Source of the DNA: Cytospora piceicola
Lineage: Eukaryota; Ascomycota; Sordariomycetes; Diaporthales; Cytosporaceae
DNA: 64,000 bases
Assembly (NCBI GenBank): GCA_023375675.1
Contig: JALQBC010000001.1
Coordinates: 1,984,001-2,048,000 of the forward strand
Direction of reading: 5' to 3'
A model generated the notes under the pieces. It was given only the letters and a program-made list of their open reading frames with translations. It was not told the origin of the DNA and made no database searches. Positions within the stretch are counted from its first letter, which is position 1. Every line of letters begins with the position of its first letter. This document shows positions 14,854 through 26,745 of the stretch, in pieces. A program made the position numbers and the translations under genes.

Positions 14854-16063
14854 GGCACCGATGCCTCCAGGCACACTGACACATGGCGGAGCACCTGGTT
14901 GCGTGTGGCATGAGGTATACTCGGCTCGCTTGTCAGGCGGGCTGATACAATGTCAAAATAATGGTCCCACTGCATCCATCCAACAGTCGTCTCGGGTATC
15001 ACCACTTCCGGAAAACCCCAGCCAATCGAACCATTGCTTCCCTTGCAAAGGACAGAGCTGTTGCAACTGTTTTGATGTCATCAACGATGTTCATCTTTTC
15101 CTGCGAACCAGCTTGGCTGTCGAAATCTTAGTAGGGAAGACCGCCGGCCGGCCACCAATTCAGCATATTCATTCGTGCCTGGCCACACATCAGGCAGCAT
15201 ATGTCTCCACAGACATAGCTTGTGTATATCCTAGATCAACTACTGTAATGTGCTGATATAGAACCTTACAACTTCGGTTTATATCAAACAGATACATGAT
15301 TGTAGAGGTGGTAGACTAAAAGTAGACTGCTCTCGATTCCACCATTGTCTCCGCACAATACTTTGAACGCTCCTCGAAATGATTCTGACGAAGGGCCGGA
15401 AGGACCAGTGCGTCTCATTCATTATGCATACGGACTTGGACGAGGCAGATAGGCTCTCTGAATGCTGTGTTCGGGCCAGAACGTCTACGAATATATGTGT
15501 CAATGACCACCGGAATCCTTACCCTTGGAACCATTGGGTATTGCTGGGTTCGATACTGTAGTACCAAGTAGCAGAATAGTGGTTGCACCGACTTCCGGTA
15601 TCATCCCAAGACTGCCTTCCTTAATAAGCCGACATCCGCACGAAAACAACCTTTGGAAGTCCTATCTGCTGGTCCTATCCGCAGGACTTCGATTAAAACT
15701 CGCAATTCGCGTCGATTCTTCGCAATTGCATTTGCATGGGGTGCTTTGATAACCGCTCCGGCTCATGCTCGCCAATTGGGGTTGCTGCTATGTGCGGTTG
15801 CGAATCTCGTCTCCGCGATTGCGTGATGATAATGGCGGATTCTGAGGCTAAACATCAACCCTGAGGTGACTTCCATAAGCAGAAGCACCAGAAAGTTTGC
15901 GATATAAATAGGAAACAATGTTCATCTTCATGATAATCTGCCTAATCACTCAGTCGGTTTAACCAAAGCCTCCTACGTCTTGCCCTGACCTGACCTGATC
16001 TTCCGGAATCCATTTTAGTCATTGACGGAAACTCAACCCTTGTTATCAAGTTCATCATTCACG
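14854..16063. other. Intergenic
   Basis: 1.2 kb between two plus-strand genes. Apart from the TATA box near its right end I see no gene or RNA. Confidence 0.45.
15903..15910 (+). promoter_or_regulatory. TATA box of the TauD-type dioxygenase gene
   Basis: TATAAATA sits 154-161 bp upstream of the ATG at 16064, the same spacing class as the TATA boxes at 9601 and 19462. Confidence 0.5.
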
Positions 16064-17295
16064 ATGGCTCCAGCGGCGACTTCAGAACTTCCCATCCGCC
16101 CCGCACAGGTAGAGGAGAGGTTCTACCCTGAACCACTGAAGCTCAGCGGTGCGCTCGACAAGTTCGAGTACGAAGACACCACCCCTATCATTGGGCGCGA
16201 GTTCCTGAATGTGAACATCGTCGAGGATCTGTTGAACTCTCCCAATTCTGAAGAGCTCCTTCGAGACCTTGCCATTAATAGTATGACACCCTAGTGCACC
16301 TCTTTGCATCTTGAACATGTGCTGACCGCCGTCACAGTCTCCCAACGCGGCGTAGTCTTCTTCCGCGCGCAAGACAATCTCACCAACGAACTGCAAAAGC
16401 AGTTCGTCCAAAAGCTCGGCGAGGTCAGCGGCAAGCCCAGCACGTCCACGCTTCACATCCACCCCCTCCTAAACCATACCTCGGAATTCGGTGTCGGCGA
16501 CGCTGAGATCAGCCACATCTCCTCCGTGGCGCGCAAGAAGATGTTCCGACACGAGCAGCAGCCGGACAAGCGCCGCTACGATTCCGCCCAGTGGCACAGC
16601 GATATCCAGTTCGAGCCGAACCCGGCCGACTACACCTCCCTCCGGCTGACCCTGCTCCCCAAGACGGGAGGCGACACCCTCTGGGCGAGCGGGTACGAGA
16701 TCTTTGACCGCTTCTCCAAGAAGTACCAGGAGTTCCTCGAGGGACTCACGGCGACATTCTCTGGCGACGGCTTTCTCCGTGCCGCGGAGGCGGATCCGGA
16801 GAGCTATGGCGTGTATGAGCAGCCCAGGGGCAGCCCACACAATATCGGGAAGGAATTGACTGCTGTGCACCCTGTGGTCAGGACGAATCCTGTCACCGGG
16901 TGGAAGAGTATTTTTGCGGTGGGCCCATTCCCGAAGCGGATCAATGAGTTAAATAAAGACGAGTCGGATGAGCTGTTGGCCAAGTTCAAGAAGATTGTCC
17001 AAGAGAGTCACGATATACAGGTGCGATTCAAGTGGAGGAACCCTAACGATATTGGTAAGTCTTCTAGCAGCACTTTGCTACTCATAGATTGGTAGAAGAT
17101 GTCCATGCTGACTTACGGTGACTAATAGCTATCTGGGATAACCGGAGTGTGTTCCATACCGCCACTTTCGACTACCAGGGACTGGGTGAGAGATTTGGCA
17201 ACAGGGCTGTCGGCATCGGCGAGGCGCCGTACTTGGATCCCAACAGCACGTCCAGGGCGGAAGCTCTCGCAGCGTTGGAAGCTGTCCAAGCTTGA
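16064..17295 (+). CDS. 2-oxoglutarate-dependent dioxygenase, TauD/TfdA type (sulfonate/taurine dioxygenase-like), three exons
   Basis: Predicted Fe(II)/2-oxoglutarate dioxygenase. Fungal relatives such as yeast Jlp1 release sulfite from sulfonates, but the substrate here is not established. Exons are 16064-16280, 16338-17054 and 17129-17295, giving 366 residues. The iron ligands are visible as the HxD pair H159/D161 in QWHSDIQFEPNP and the distal H321 in SVFHTATFDY. R333 or R337 downstream would bind the 2OG carboxylate, and the typical end VGIGEAPYLDP follows. The N-terminal REFLNVN block is family-like. The start at 16064 is the first ATG after the TATA box with a purine at -3. The neighbouring permease and dehydratase are on the same strand but with separate promoters, so a shared pathway is only a guess. 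Confidence 0.93.
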
Positions 17296-19617
17296 GAGCA
17301 CTTCTGGGTGGTGTATAACTTTGATCTGGAGGAGTGGTCCGCAGAGAGGTTCATGGGAACGGATGTGACAACAGTGATGCCAGACTGCAAAATATATTCT
17401 TCAGCGCACATCTTTCCAGCTCCGAGCTCACTGCACTACGGGAGCGAGAAACCTACCATGTGATTTGCTGATGAAAGTCTGACTGCACCGGGTCATCCCA
17501 GATGCTGTTCTGTGTGATCTTTAATACTTATATTGATCTTCGGTGATAGTGCTCTCCGGAAGTCACCACCTCATCAACAACATAGCCCGCCCACTCGCCA
17601 TCGGTATCTACGAAACGAGGCCTCCAAAGCGTCCTAGTACGAACCTTTGTTCCGGTACCCTACCTGTGAAGGCTATGCTAATTAACCACCATCATCTTCA
17701 TAAATCAAAGTATATATCCGATAGGTTCCTAATGCATGGCGTCAGAGACGTGGACAACTATGGCTCGATATACACTTGGAACTTGGCGGTTGATACTAGT
17801 AGTAGAATCATGATGGGTGGGTTTCCATGGTGCTCATACGGGACGGAATTTCGAGGATTCTTTTTGGTCAAGAGTCAAAACCATAATCGTCTCGACGAGA
17901 TATGATGTATCACAGAAGTCTCGAGACAACGTATATACATGTATGATATAGGAACCAAGCCATAAAGGATCTACAGGGTTTACGCAAGGGATACTTGACG
18001 CCTTAAATATGGAGGAATTAGTGGGCGGATACTTGGTCAGCATAAACGAAAACTCAATCAATAGTGCTACCTAGACCAGCCATATAGCATAAACAACTCC
18101 ACAACCCATCAACAGGCGTGCCAGCTTAGACCAGATGTTATCAAGAAGGGAACATTGGAGATGCCGTAATTTGATAGAAGCGTAATATAAACCGAGCTTA
18201 GATAAGTTGGGGTCGGGGGCCTTGTCACTTCTTGTGAGGGAGAAGCCTACCACAGTAGCTTGGGGTGGTGGGAGAGGCAATTCATCGACAATGAGGCTGG
18301 CCTTCACCGGTCTTCAAAGCCGGTATGTGCCGACCAGAACCGCGAGGAGTTTTTAATAGAAGGGTGACCACCCCTAGATGAATTAGGAATGACTCTGGTG
18401 TCATAGCTGGTATCCTGCACCTCTATATGGTGATGTTACGGATGTACATATGTAGGTGTTGAAGCCCGATCTGAAAACAAGAATCTGTTCTTGTCTGGAC
18501 TGGATAATAGTTTGGCGCCTGAGTGTCGAGTGATGTCAAGGTAGTCATGCAGGAGTACTGAACGGGGTTTGATCATGTTGTTTCTGGGGTCTCCTGTCGT
18601 CCTTGATCACCACCTAGGTACTCAGTACATATTCAAGTACCTAGACATCTAGTCAAACGCAATTTAATCAACTCTGTTCACGCGGTAACTCGGACCGTTT
18701 CTCCGACTTTATTGCTACACCAGTCTTCCTACGCTGACTTACATATTCTCCGTAGTGGTTGGCTATACAGGCTTTCTGCCCTTCGAGCCTCGTCGAGGTT
18801 TTACATATATTCTGCACGGTTCTGGCCGGTAATCCAGAGGTAGCCCCAGTAGGGGACGTGCCTAATATGGTATGAAGCCCTCAAGGCGTTCAATGTTTGA
18901 TTATACGCAGTATCGCTAACTTCGAGGCAGCAGGAATTTTCGCCACTGACAAACACTCATTCAGGCAGGAGGATTAGATCGTTCCATCCTTAAAATTTCT
19001 CGTTCAGCTGGAGACAAATATGCTACTTTAGTCTTTTGGTGTGACAGCTATATCAGCATCAGGCTACCAATTAGGTTGATGGGAGGTGGTGAAATACAGG
19101 GTGTGGGTACACAAGCGCATAATCTCACCGCGACACAACGCTGAGCTATTCCTATATATGCCAAGTCATAAGCGAGTTCAGTTGTAGAGCTTGAGAGATT
19201 GGCCAGACTACCATGACTGGCGAGTTTCATGAACCACGTTGCTACCACATCGAGAGGTGATAATGCGTGACTGGAATGCGCGTGTATGCGGTACTGTGCT
19301 GGACCAATTAGCTATTGCTGTAATATGGAAAGAAACTGCCTGCCCGACCTGGATACGAAGTAGTATTGATTGGTTTCGCAAAGCAATATCGTGGGATACA
19401 CACGAAAAGAAGACTCAAACAAGTGAGGATCCACGCAGTTCTAGTTACCACGCTCGGTCTATATAAAATGCCCGTCACCCAACCTGCACTCCATTCGCAC
19501 AAGGCATGAGGCCACACCGTTCCGTCACTAATCCCCGTACACCGTTGTAATCCTTGAAATTTCCTCTTGTCCATAAGCTCTCATCCAAGGGACACCAAGC
19601 ACCAGTCAACAGCCAAT
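17296..19617. other. Intergenic
   Basis: 2.3 kb without a supported gene, ending in the TATA-bearing promoter of the HET/TIR-like gene. A CACCTAGGTA half-match to the dispersed palindrome lies at 18611-18620. Short open frames on both strands show no motif. Confidence 0.45.
19462..19468 (+). promoter_or_regulatory. TATA box of the HET/TIR-like gene
   Basis: TATAAAA lies 150-156 bp upstream of the ATG at 19618. Confidence 0.5.
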
Positions 19618-22224
19618 ATGGCGAATCCCAATAACACCGAGGAGTTTGTGAAGATGCCCCCGGATGAAGACCTCCCACCACCTCACGCCTCATCAACCCC
19701 GGGACTTGCCTCGGTATCAAGATCCGAGGTTATCCAGCAGACTATGCAGTCCGCAATGAAGCTCACAAGTCCCCCAGAGACCGAGACCAGGTCACTACAA
19801 CGGACAAGAAACTCCGCCGACGAGAAACACCACGAGAATTTCCACAAGCGGTTTCGTGGGAAATGGGCTTTCCACCACGTCCGTCGGGTGTACCTGCCCA
19901 AACGGTTGGAGGAAGATCCGGAGACCCTCGTGCAAGGGTACGTCGAGGCTGTTGATTGGGATGACCCCAAGGGCGAGGTGGTCAAGACAAAGGATGGGAA
20001 ATATGTGTACCGAAATAGGTTCCACCAGGTCGAACAGAAGTACAAGGACACCGCCGTGTACTTGTCCCCCACGCGCGCCGTCCCCCGCCGTCTGGTCGTC
20101 CAAGCCACGGGGACTGTGTTAAAGAGGGCAAAAGACAGTGACGAAACGGGCGATTGGATACGGACCCGTATAGAGGGGAACGTCCCGGTGGTGCTGAAGG
20201 TCTCAGAGTGGGCGCTGGGCCCGTTGAAAAAGGGCAGGTGGTGGAACACCTTGGACGCCATGTGGCGAGTATTGCTGGTCTCTGTACCGCTGCAGGTGAT
20301 GCTCGCGTTCCCTAGTGTTGCGGACTGGGACGACGGGTTAATGGCGGATGGCTATACCGATTACCCGGGGTACTACTGGGACTGGCCCAAGTACGCGATC
20401 AACGTTCTCGACGAAGCGCCGGGGACAGATGGGCTGCTTAGGAGGACGGCCCCGCATGTATTGGACGTCAGGGGCAGGTCGATCCGTCCGCACAAGATTG
20501 TCTTAAAGAAGGAAAACAATGACTGGCAGTTGGTCGATGCTAAAGACTATCCGTCTGTCCGGTACATCTTCATCAGCTATTCGTGGGTGGGAGTACCCCT
20601 GGAGAAAGCCGCGCGGATGGCCAAGGCTATTGCTGAGAAGAAGGGATACAAGGCCTACTGGCTGGACAAACAGTGCATTCACCAGGAATACGGCCTCGAG
20701 AAAGACTATGATGTCTACACTATGTGTGACATAGTGCGCAGCTCCGGTCTTGTGGCTATCCTACTCGGCGAGAACACAGAACAGGCCCGAAGTGATTGGG
20801 GCTCCCGCCTGTGGACACTACCGGAAGGCCTCCTCGCGCCCGGCGACAGCGTTGTCTGGTGCCACGAGGACTCCGACGGTGTTCTGCACCACGATGAGGT
20901 CAACAAGGTCGAGATGACATCCACTTTCTGGGGCGAGGCAAACGATGCTAGCAATGAGGGCGGCTCGCCAATCCGCACCCTTGCGGAGCACTTCTCCAAC
21001 GTCCTGACCCTCAGCCGCCTCGAGCTCCTCCCCTCTATTATTAATGCACTGGCGGCCAAGGGCTGGACCAACAAGAACGCCCGCCACTCAGACCTTGCGT
21101 ATGCGGTCATGGGATTCCTGCACTACCGGCTCGAGCGCAACGAAGACGACACGCTGTTTCAGAGCCTGGCGAGACTATCCTTCAGCAACGACAGCGACCG
21201 CATCATCGAGCGGATGGTCTGCATCCTCCCGAAGCAGGACCCCGCGAACCCCCCCGGGAGGGATGGCATGGACAACAGCGACTTGTTCCGTGGGCTGTCC
21301 GAGGAGGACCAGTTCCATACGCGCGTGCACGACATCACCCCGCTGTGCGACATCGTCGGCGTGGCGCATGAGGACAACACCGTCATCGTCGACAACTGCA
21401 AGGCCGTCCATATCCGGTGGAAGAACTTCCCGCGGCCCGTGGTCCAACGCCGCCAGGGTATGAGGAAAATGCTGGCAACCTTCTTTGTCGCTGCGGGGCT
21501 GTGGTGGCTGCTTTGGGGGTTCGACCTGGCGATAACCTGGGTGCCCTTCTGGGCGGTATTCCCCAGCAATGGGGACCAAACCGACAGCAGCGACTACCAA
21601 AACAAGATACTCGCGCTTGTTATTGCTGGATTCGTCTCCGTTGCGGTCCTCCTCTCCCTCGCGGGGCCGTTCTCCGCTCAGAGTCTATTCGGCGGGACGG
21701 TGGAGAAGAGCAGCCCGAACCTCGTGGCCTTTGAGGGCGTCATGCCCATCTCGGAGGTCGAGAAGGTGGTATTTGGGAACTTCGAGGGCCGGTTGACGTA
21801 TGCGCCGTCCTCGACGCCCTTTTGTGCCCTGCAGAATGCTCGGCACCGAAGGGAGAGGCTGGGTATGGAGCCGAACTGGATCTCGCACCCCGAAATTAAC
21901 GAGTGCCTCGACGGCGTCGTCCCCAAGGGCCATCACCTGTTCACGCTGGTTGATATGGGGGATCTCAGCGTCTCGATCATGTCCGCCGAGAGGCCGCCGA
22001 CGGTTGCACTCCTCTGCGGCAGGGAGGGTGGCATGGTCCGGGCGGTGCTTTGTAGCTGGAGTTTCGAAAACGACTGCCTCTACAAGGAGACAGTGGTGAG
22101 GATGCCATCAACTGTGTATGAGTCTGCCAAGCCTAAGGATTGGCTCAAGTTGTGCCTTCAAACGCAGGATCAAGTCAAACGGAAGAGGCGGGAGACACGG
22201 CCAGAACAGATGGCAACGCCGTAA
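19618..22224 (+). CDS. Large HET/TIR-like domain protein with membrane segments
   Basis: Intronless frame of 868 residues. The centre (about 310-400) resembles the heterokaryon-incompatibility (HET) and TIR-like folds: YIFISYSWVGVPLEKA at about 315, then AYWLDKQCIHQEYG (compare the HET consensus 'W.D..CI.Q') and later SRLWTLPEGLL near 396 (compare the HET 'R.WT.QE' box). Hydrophobic spans suggest membrane helices near 216-232, 617-640 and 664-686. The N-terminal 80 residues are polar and disordered-looking, and the C-terminus is basic. HET proteins trigger incompatibility cell death or act in allorecognition; whether this one does is unknown. The combination with membrane spans is unusual. 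An in-frame non-ATG extension upstream is ignored in favour of the ATG 150 bp after a TATA box. Confidence 0.72.
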   Translation: MANPNNTEEFVKMPPDEDLPPPHASSTPGLASVSRSEVIQQTMQSAMKLTSPPETETRSLQRTRNSADEKHHENFHKRFRGKWAFHHVRRVYLPKRLEEDPETLVQGYVEAVDWDDPKGEVVKTKDGKYVYRNRFHQVEQKYKDTAVYLSPTRAVPRRLVVQATGTVLKRAKDSDETGDWIRTRIEGNVPVVLKVSEWALGPLKKGRWWNTLDAMWRVLLVSVPLQVMLAFPSVADWDDGLMADGYTDYPGYYWDWPKYAINVLDEAPGTDGLLRRTAPHVLDVRGRSIRPHKIVLKKENNDWQLVDAKDYPSVRYIFISYSWVGVPLEKAARMAKAIAEKKGYKAYWLDKQCIHQEYGLEKDYDVYTMCDIVRSSGLVAILLGENTEQARSDWGSRLWTLPEGLLAPGDSVVWCHEDSDGVLHHDEVNKVEMTSTFWGEANDASNEGGSPIRTLAEHFSNVLTLSRLELLPSIINALAAKGWTNKNARHSDLAYAVMGFLHYRLERNEDDTLFQSLARLSFSNDSDRIIERMVCILPKQDPANPPGRDGMDNSDLFRGLSEEDQFHTRVHDITPLCDIVGVAHEDNTVIVDNCKAVHIRWKNFPRPVVQRRQGMRKMLATFFVAAGLWWLLWGFDLAITWVPFWAVFPSNGDQTDSSDYQNKILALVIAGFVSVAVLLSLAGPFSAQSLFGGTVEKSSPNLVAFEGVMPISEVEKVVFGNFEGRLTYAPSSTPFCALQNARHRRERLGMEPNWISHPEINECLDGVVPKGHHLFTLVDMGDLSVSIMSAERPPTVALLCGREGGMVRAVLCSWSFENDCLYKETVVRMPSTVYESAKPKDWLKLCLQTQDQVKRKRRETRPEQMATP

Positions 22225-22728
22225 GAGAACATAGGTCTGGAAATTGGGTCTCGTCTTCTAATCCATCATAGTTAGTTTCTAATGATTATGCTTCTGAACA
22301 TTGCTCACATACCTAATGGCTCGAGCTGCCACACAAGACCGAAGCAGGCATACTGCACATCTGTTGTGTCCTTGTGATCCGGATCCTGTTTTTGGATCTC
22401 TACCACAGGGACAACCCATCAATAGGCAGAATAGGAAGTCCGCTGTCTCCCCAATAACAAGCTGCCTATCGTGAAATATTCGTTTATTAAAGCTGTCCAC
22501 CACCGTGGCACACTCGAGCCAGCACAGCGCGGAAAGCCGTTTGGCTGTATCTAATCTCTACACTTTTTGTCATCCCCAACCAAAGGGTCCCGGTTGATCG
22601 CCTCTTAGACAGTCCCAGACCCTATCGCTTCACAGATCCTGCCCATCGTCACTCGTAAGCGGGGTTTCCCGTCCGAACATGGACTGAGACGCACCACCCA
22701 CCCACATCGTCGTTGGCAAGATAGTGCA
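22225..22728. other. Convergent 3' region
   Basis: 504 bp between the 3' ends of the HET/TIR-like gene (+) and SEC27 (-). It should contain both polyadenylation regions. No gene is seen. Confidence 0.5.
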
Positions 22729-25606
22729 CTACTCTTCCTCGCCCTCTTCAGCTTCAGCCTCTTCAGCCTCAGCCTCCTCAGCCTCCTCATCGTTTTCCTC
22801 TGCGGCCTCTTCCTCATCCTCAGCTACACCGCCATCCTCCATCTCCACGTCGCCATTCGTTACCGCACCGCCGTCCTTCTCCAACCTCAAGTATTCCTCC
22901 CATTCGGGGAATAGCTCCTCGTCGCCCTCACCGTCGGCAGGAGGCGCAGCGATAGTCTTGGCCACTCGTGCCTTCTTGTTATTCTCCAAGCTCTCCTTCC
23001 ACTGCTTGACCACGCCGGGCGCCAGGCTAGGCTTATAGGTCTGCGCGAAGAGGACGGCCTCGGCCAGACGACCCGTCTTGACAAGGGTGTCGACGCAGCC
23101 CTCAACATCCGCGAGGAGCCACTTGGCAGAGAATGCGACGTTATGTGCACCAGCCTCCTCAGCCTTAGATGCAAGGCTGGCGAGACCCTCGCGGTCGGCT
23201 GTTGACGAGTAAACAAGAAGAAGGGAGCCGAGGTCATTGGCGTGGTTGAAGCACTCAGCTGCTAGCGACACGTCCCATCCTGCAAGGGCGGCATCGCCGA
23301 CTAGGAGAAAATGTCAGTATTCAAGTACAAGAATTGTTGGGGCGACATAGCTTACCAGTCTTCCACCGGTGATCAACATCAGCCTCCTTAGCAAGGTCAA
23401 GAGCAATATCCAACCGGTTCAACGCAAGAGAAAGCTCGAATTTGTGCTCGGGATCGGTGGCAACCTCCAAAGCCAGCTCCTTGTGGCCTTGACCATCCAG
23501 GAAACGAGCGACCTTGTTGAGCTCGCCTTGAGGAATTGAAGGCAGCAAGTCTTGCGCAGCCTCGAGCTCTTCCCGGAGCACGAGGGTCTGGTATTCCAAC
23601 ACGGGTAGGGAGAGAGCAAAGGATGTGACGGAGACATCCTTGTCGCACAGGTAGATCCTAGAGTCACGCTGGATGTAACCCATAATGTACATGGGCTGAT
23701 CGAAATGTGACACCGTGTACGTCTGGTCACCGACCAGGTAGTTCAGGCGGTTGGTAGAGTTGGTGAACAAGAAGCAGTCGCCGACCCACTCTCCAGTCCT
23801 CACTCCCTCGCTGATATCGGTGATGACCTCAAAGGCCGCTTCTACGCCGTCATCTTCCACTTGATCAGTCTGCAAGGCCTCTTGGTAGGCCTCGCGACTG
23901 AAGCGGAGGATGTAACACGTATCTTCGCAAGCCAGAGCAACGAGCTCGCCACTCTCACTCCAGTAGACCTGGCGAGGCTCGACCTCAATGCGTCTGACGA
24001 GGCCGCCAGTCGCCCAGTCGAAGAAGCTGATACCGCCTTGGCCCTTCACACCAAGCAAAACACCGCCAGCCAGACCATCTGCCTGGAAGCCGACGTCCAG
24101 ACCGCCTTGCTTCTCGGCAAAGTTCTTGAAGATCTTGACGCTTGTTGGGGATTCCCGGATGGCAAAGTCGTTTGAGTTCTCCTTGGAGGCCCAGACAAAG
24201 TCCAGTGCGGAACCGAACTGCTTGTTTCGCCACGCAAGCGCAGTGTACACGATGAACTCGCCGTCACCACAGACTGCAACAAATCGACCGTTCGCGGAAT
24301 GGGTGAGAGTAGACGGATAGACTTCGCAGCTGCCGAGATCCTTACTGGTGAGGTTAATCGGCATGTTGTCCTTGGTCGCCTCGCCGCCCTTTATGATGGC
24401 TGATAGCACCTCGTTATGTTTAGCCCAGATCAGCTTGCCAGAGCCATCCATGGATACGGCCGGCTCCTCCCGACCCAGCTTGACAACCACTGAACCCTCG
24501 TCGTATCCGACTGCGATGCTTTGTTTGCCCTTCTGGTAGCTGACACACCATGCCCGCTCAAGGCCGTAGTTCAGACTCTGTTCGAAACGGTAGGTTGACG
24601 CGTGCCATATCCGCAGTGTTCCATCTTCTGAGCCGGAAATGATGACGGGTAATTCGGGGTGGTAGCAGGCGAAGCTAACGTTGTTGGTGTGGCCCTCGAG
24701 CGTGGCGATGAGGGACTTGGTCGTGTAATCCCAGATCTTGACTGTCCGGTCGTCACTCGTTGTAAGGAGGTATGGCTTGTCGGAGTGTGGGTAGTAGTCG
24801 ACGTGGTTGACGCCCTTTTGCTCGTGGGCCTCTAGTGTGAAGTTGGCGGTTGATGATCCGAGCGACCAAATCTTGACTGTTCTGTCCAGACATGCTGAGG
24901 CGAAGGTGTTGGTATCTTTAGGGTTGATGGCAAGGGACATGACATAATGTGAGTGTCCCTCGAAGGTCTGCTGGCACTTCCACCCCAGATCCCAGTTCCA
25001 CAGCTTGATGGTCATATCGTCACTTGCCGTCAGTACGAATGGCTGTGTAGGGTGGACAACTATCGCGCGAATGTAGTCGGGATGCGCCTCGAAACTCGCG
25101 ACCTTTTCTGATGTGTTGTAGTTGTGTACTCGGAGTTGGAAGTCATCACTGCCACACACAATCCAGTTCTTCCGCGCGATAAACCGACCCGCTCGCACAG
25201 GGACATCTGTAAGCTCGAAGGTCTTGACGATGGCCTGCGTCTCGTAGCTCCATATGTAGACATGGCCGCTGTAAAGGGTTGTGAGGATCCATGGCTCCGT
25301 TGGGTGAAAGTCGATGCCCTTCACACGTTCGCTCCGGGCGAAGAGCTGTCGCTATAGGTTATAACAGCACGATGTCAGCATATAGACTCAACAAGCTTCA
25401 TGGCGGGTGTAGCTGGTTGTAGATGACTGGCGAGGTTCGACGACAACAACAAGAACAACGACAACAAGAGCAGTGAGCTCCACTGCGTCAGTAGAAGCCA
25501 CATTGCGGCTGGCAGTTGATGTTGAGGACTCCAAGTCGCGCCGATATAGAACAACATAGATTCGAAGGGAGGGATGTAAGGAGCGCACCTTGACGTCGAG
25601 CTTCAT
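22729..25606 (-). CDS. SEC27: Coatomer beta' subunit (beta'-COP), three exons
   Basis: Subunit of the COPI coat that captures dilysine-tagged cargo and forms retrograde Golgi-to-ER vesicles. Exons are 25606-25589 (only six codons, MKLDVK), 25351-23356 and 23300-22729, giving 861 residues (yeast Sec27 889). The N-terminal half holds WD40 repeats with clear ends such as VYIWSYE, IKLWNWD, VKIWSLG, VKIWDYT and LRIWHAS, covering about residues 8-260, followed by the second propeller and the alpha-solenoid (ELALEVATDPEHKFELSLAL). The C-terminus is a long Glu/Ala tail encoded by a GCT/CTC-rich tract. The tiny first exon and long first intron (237 bp) are a common arrangement for this gene in filamentous fungi. 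Confidence 0.97.
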
Positions 25607-26745
25607 TTTGTCAGAGTTGATGATGCTGTCACTATGGTAATTCGAGATGTAAAAGGAACAATCGCGGGTCGAGGGTTCGCGGGTCGAGGTTCGTGGCTCA
25701 GGGTAGTGGGGCGTGGATCGATGGCAGGCAAGCTGGCATCGGGGGATGGATGCCCCTTTCCTTTCACTAATGGAACTCGAATTGAATATGGACAATCGAT
25801 CGAGGTGATGATAGGGCTGGATAAGGGTATGGGGTATAGAAGAATATTGTCCAAGTTGTGAATGTTGTCGTTGTTTAGCCTTCCCAGTAACACAAGCTGC
25901 TGCCACGTCTCGGGAAGCTCTCTCAGTGAGGTCCACTGTCAATTGATATGTGGTCTTTGGGAGCTTCAGCCTTGGGAAATGATTTGTTGGCCTCAGGCAG
26001 AACTTACGGAGTGGCTCTAAGTTACACTAAAACAACTCCCACAAGCAGACCAATGAGAGAGCTTAGCAAAACTTTTAGTAACACACCCCCCCACTTGTTT
26101 CTGGGCGTTAATGGAAAACATCAGCTGTCACCGCCGTGCGCAGTCTCGTGAACCTTCAGAACGCTTCACTACCACCTCCTACCTACCTAGGTACAGTTTA
26201 CAAAAGGCGTTGTACCTGGATTTGCCGTCAACATACTACACGGATCTCGCCCGAAAGCCTTTATACCTACTGCTACTACTATTGTCAATTACGGTGTGAA
26301 TGCAGGTCTGTGAAGGTTCCCATTCTGTTAACGACAAACTCCTCCCAAATTTACCCTGTGCCCTCCCTCACGCGACTGAGCACCTTGCCAGTCAAATCCA
26401 AGAAAACCAGTATCTTCAGCACCTTAAATGGTGAACTCCAGGTTCTAGATGAGAACTAAGGGATTTATCACAAAGGCGTCATCAGGGTCACAGTAACATC
26501 GCAAACGTTTTTTTTTTGTCAAATGTTTTCTTTTGGTATTTTGCCAAAAGGCAGATTCATAGCGACTAGTTGTCGCCGTTCCTAGGCCATGCTAATCACA
26601 AGCCATCAATGGGGTATGCATTCCGTGATCCGAGTCCCTTAACACCATACAGTGCTCCTTGCTACCTTGCCTCCGTAAAACGCCAATGTCCTTGTCTCAT
26701 AAAAAAAATCAAAGGCGAAGATCGCCTGGAGGATCCCCGAGGCGT
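25607..26745. promoter_or_regulatory. SEC27 promoter region and 3' flank of the mannitol dehydrogenase gene
   Basis: 1.1 kb between two minus-strand genes. The right part is 3' flank of the gene starting at 27933; the left part should hold the SEC27 promoter. It includes TACCTAGGTA at 26184-26193 and a run of eight or more T at about 26509. No gene is supported. Confidence 0.45.
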
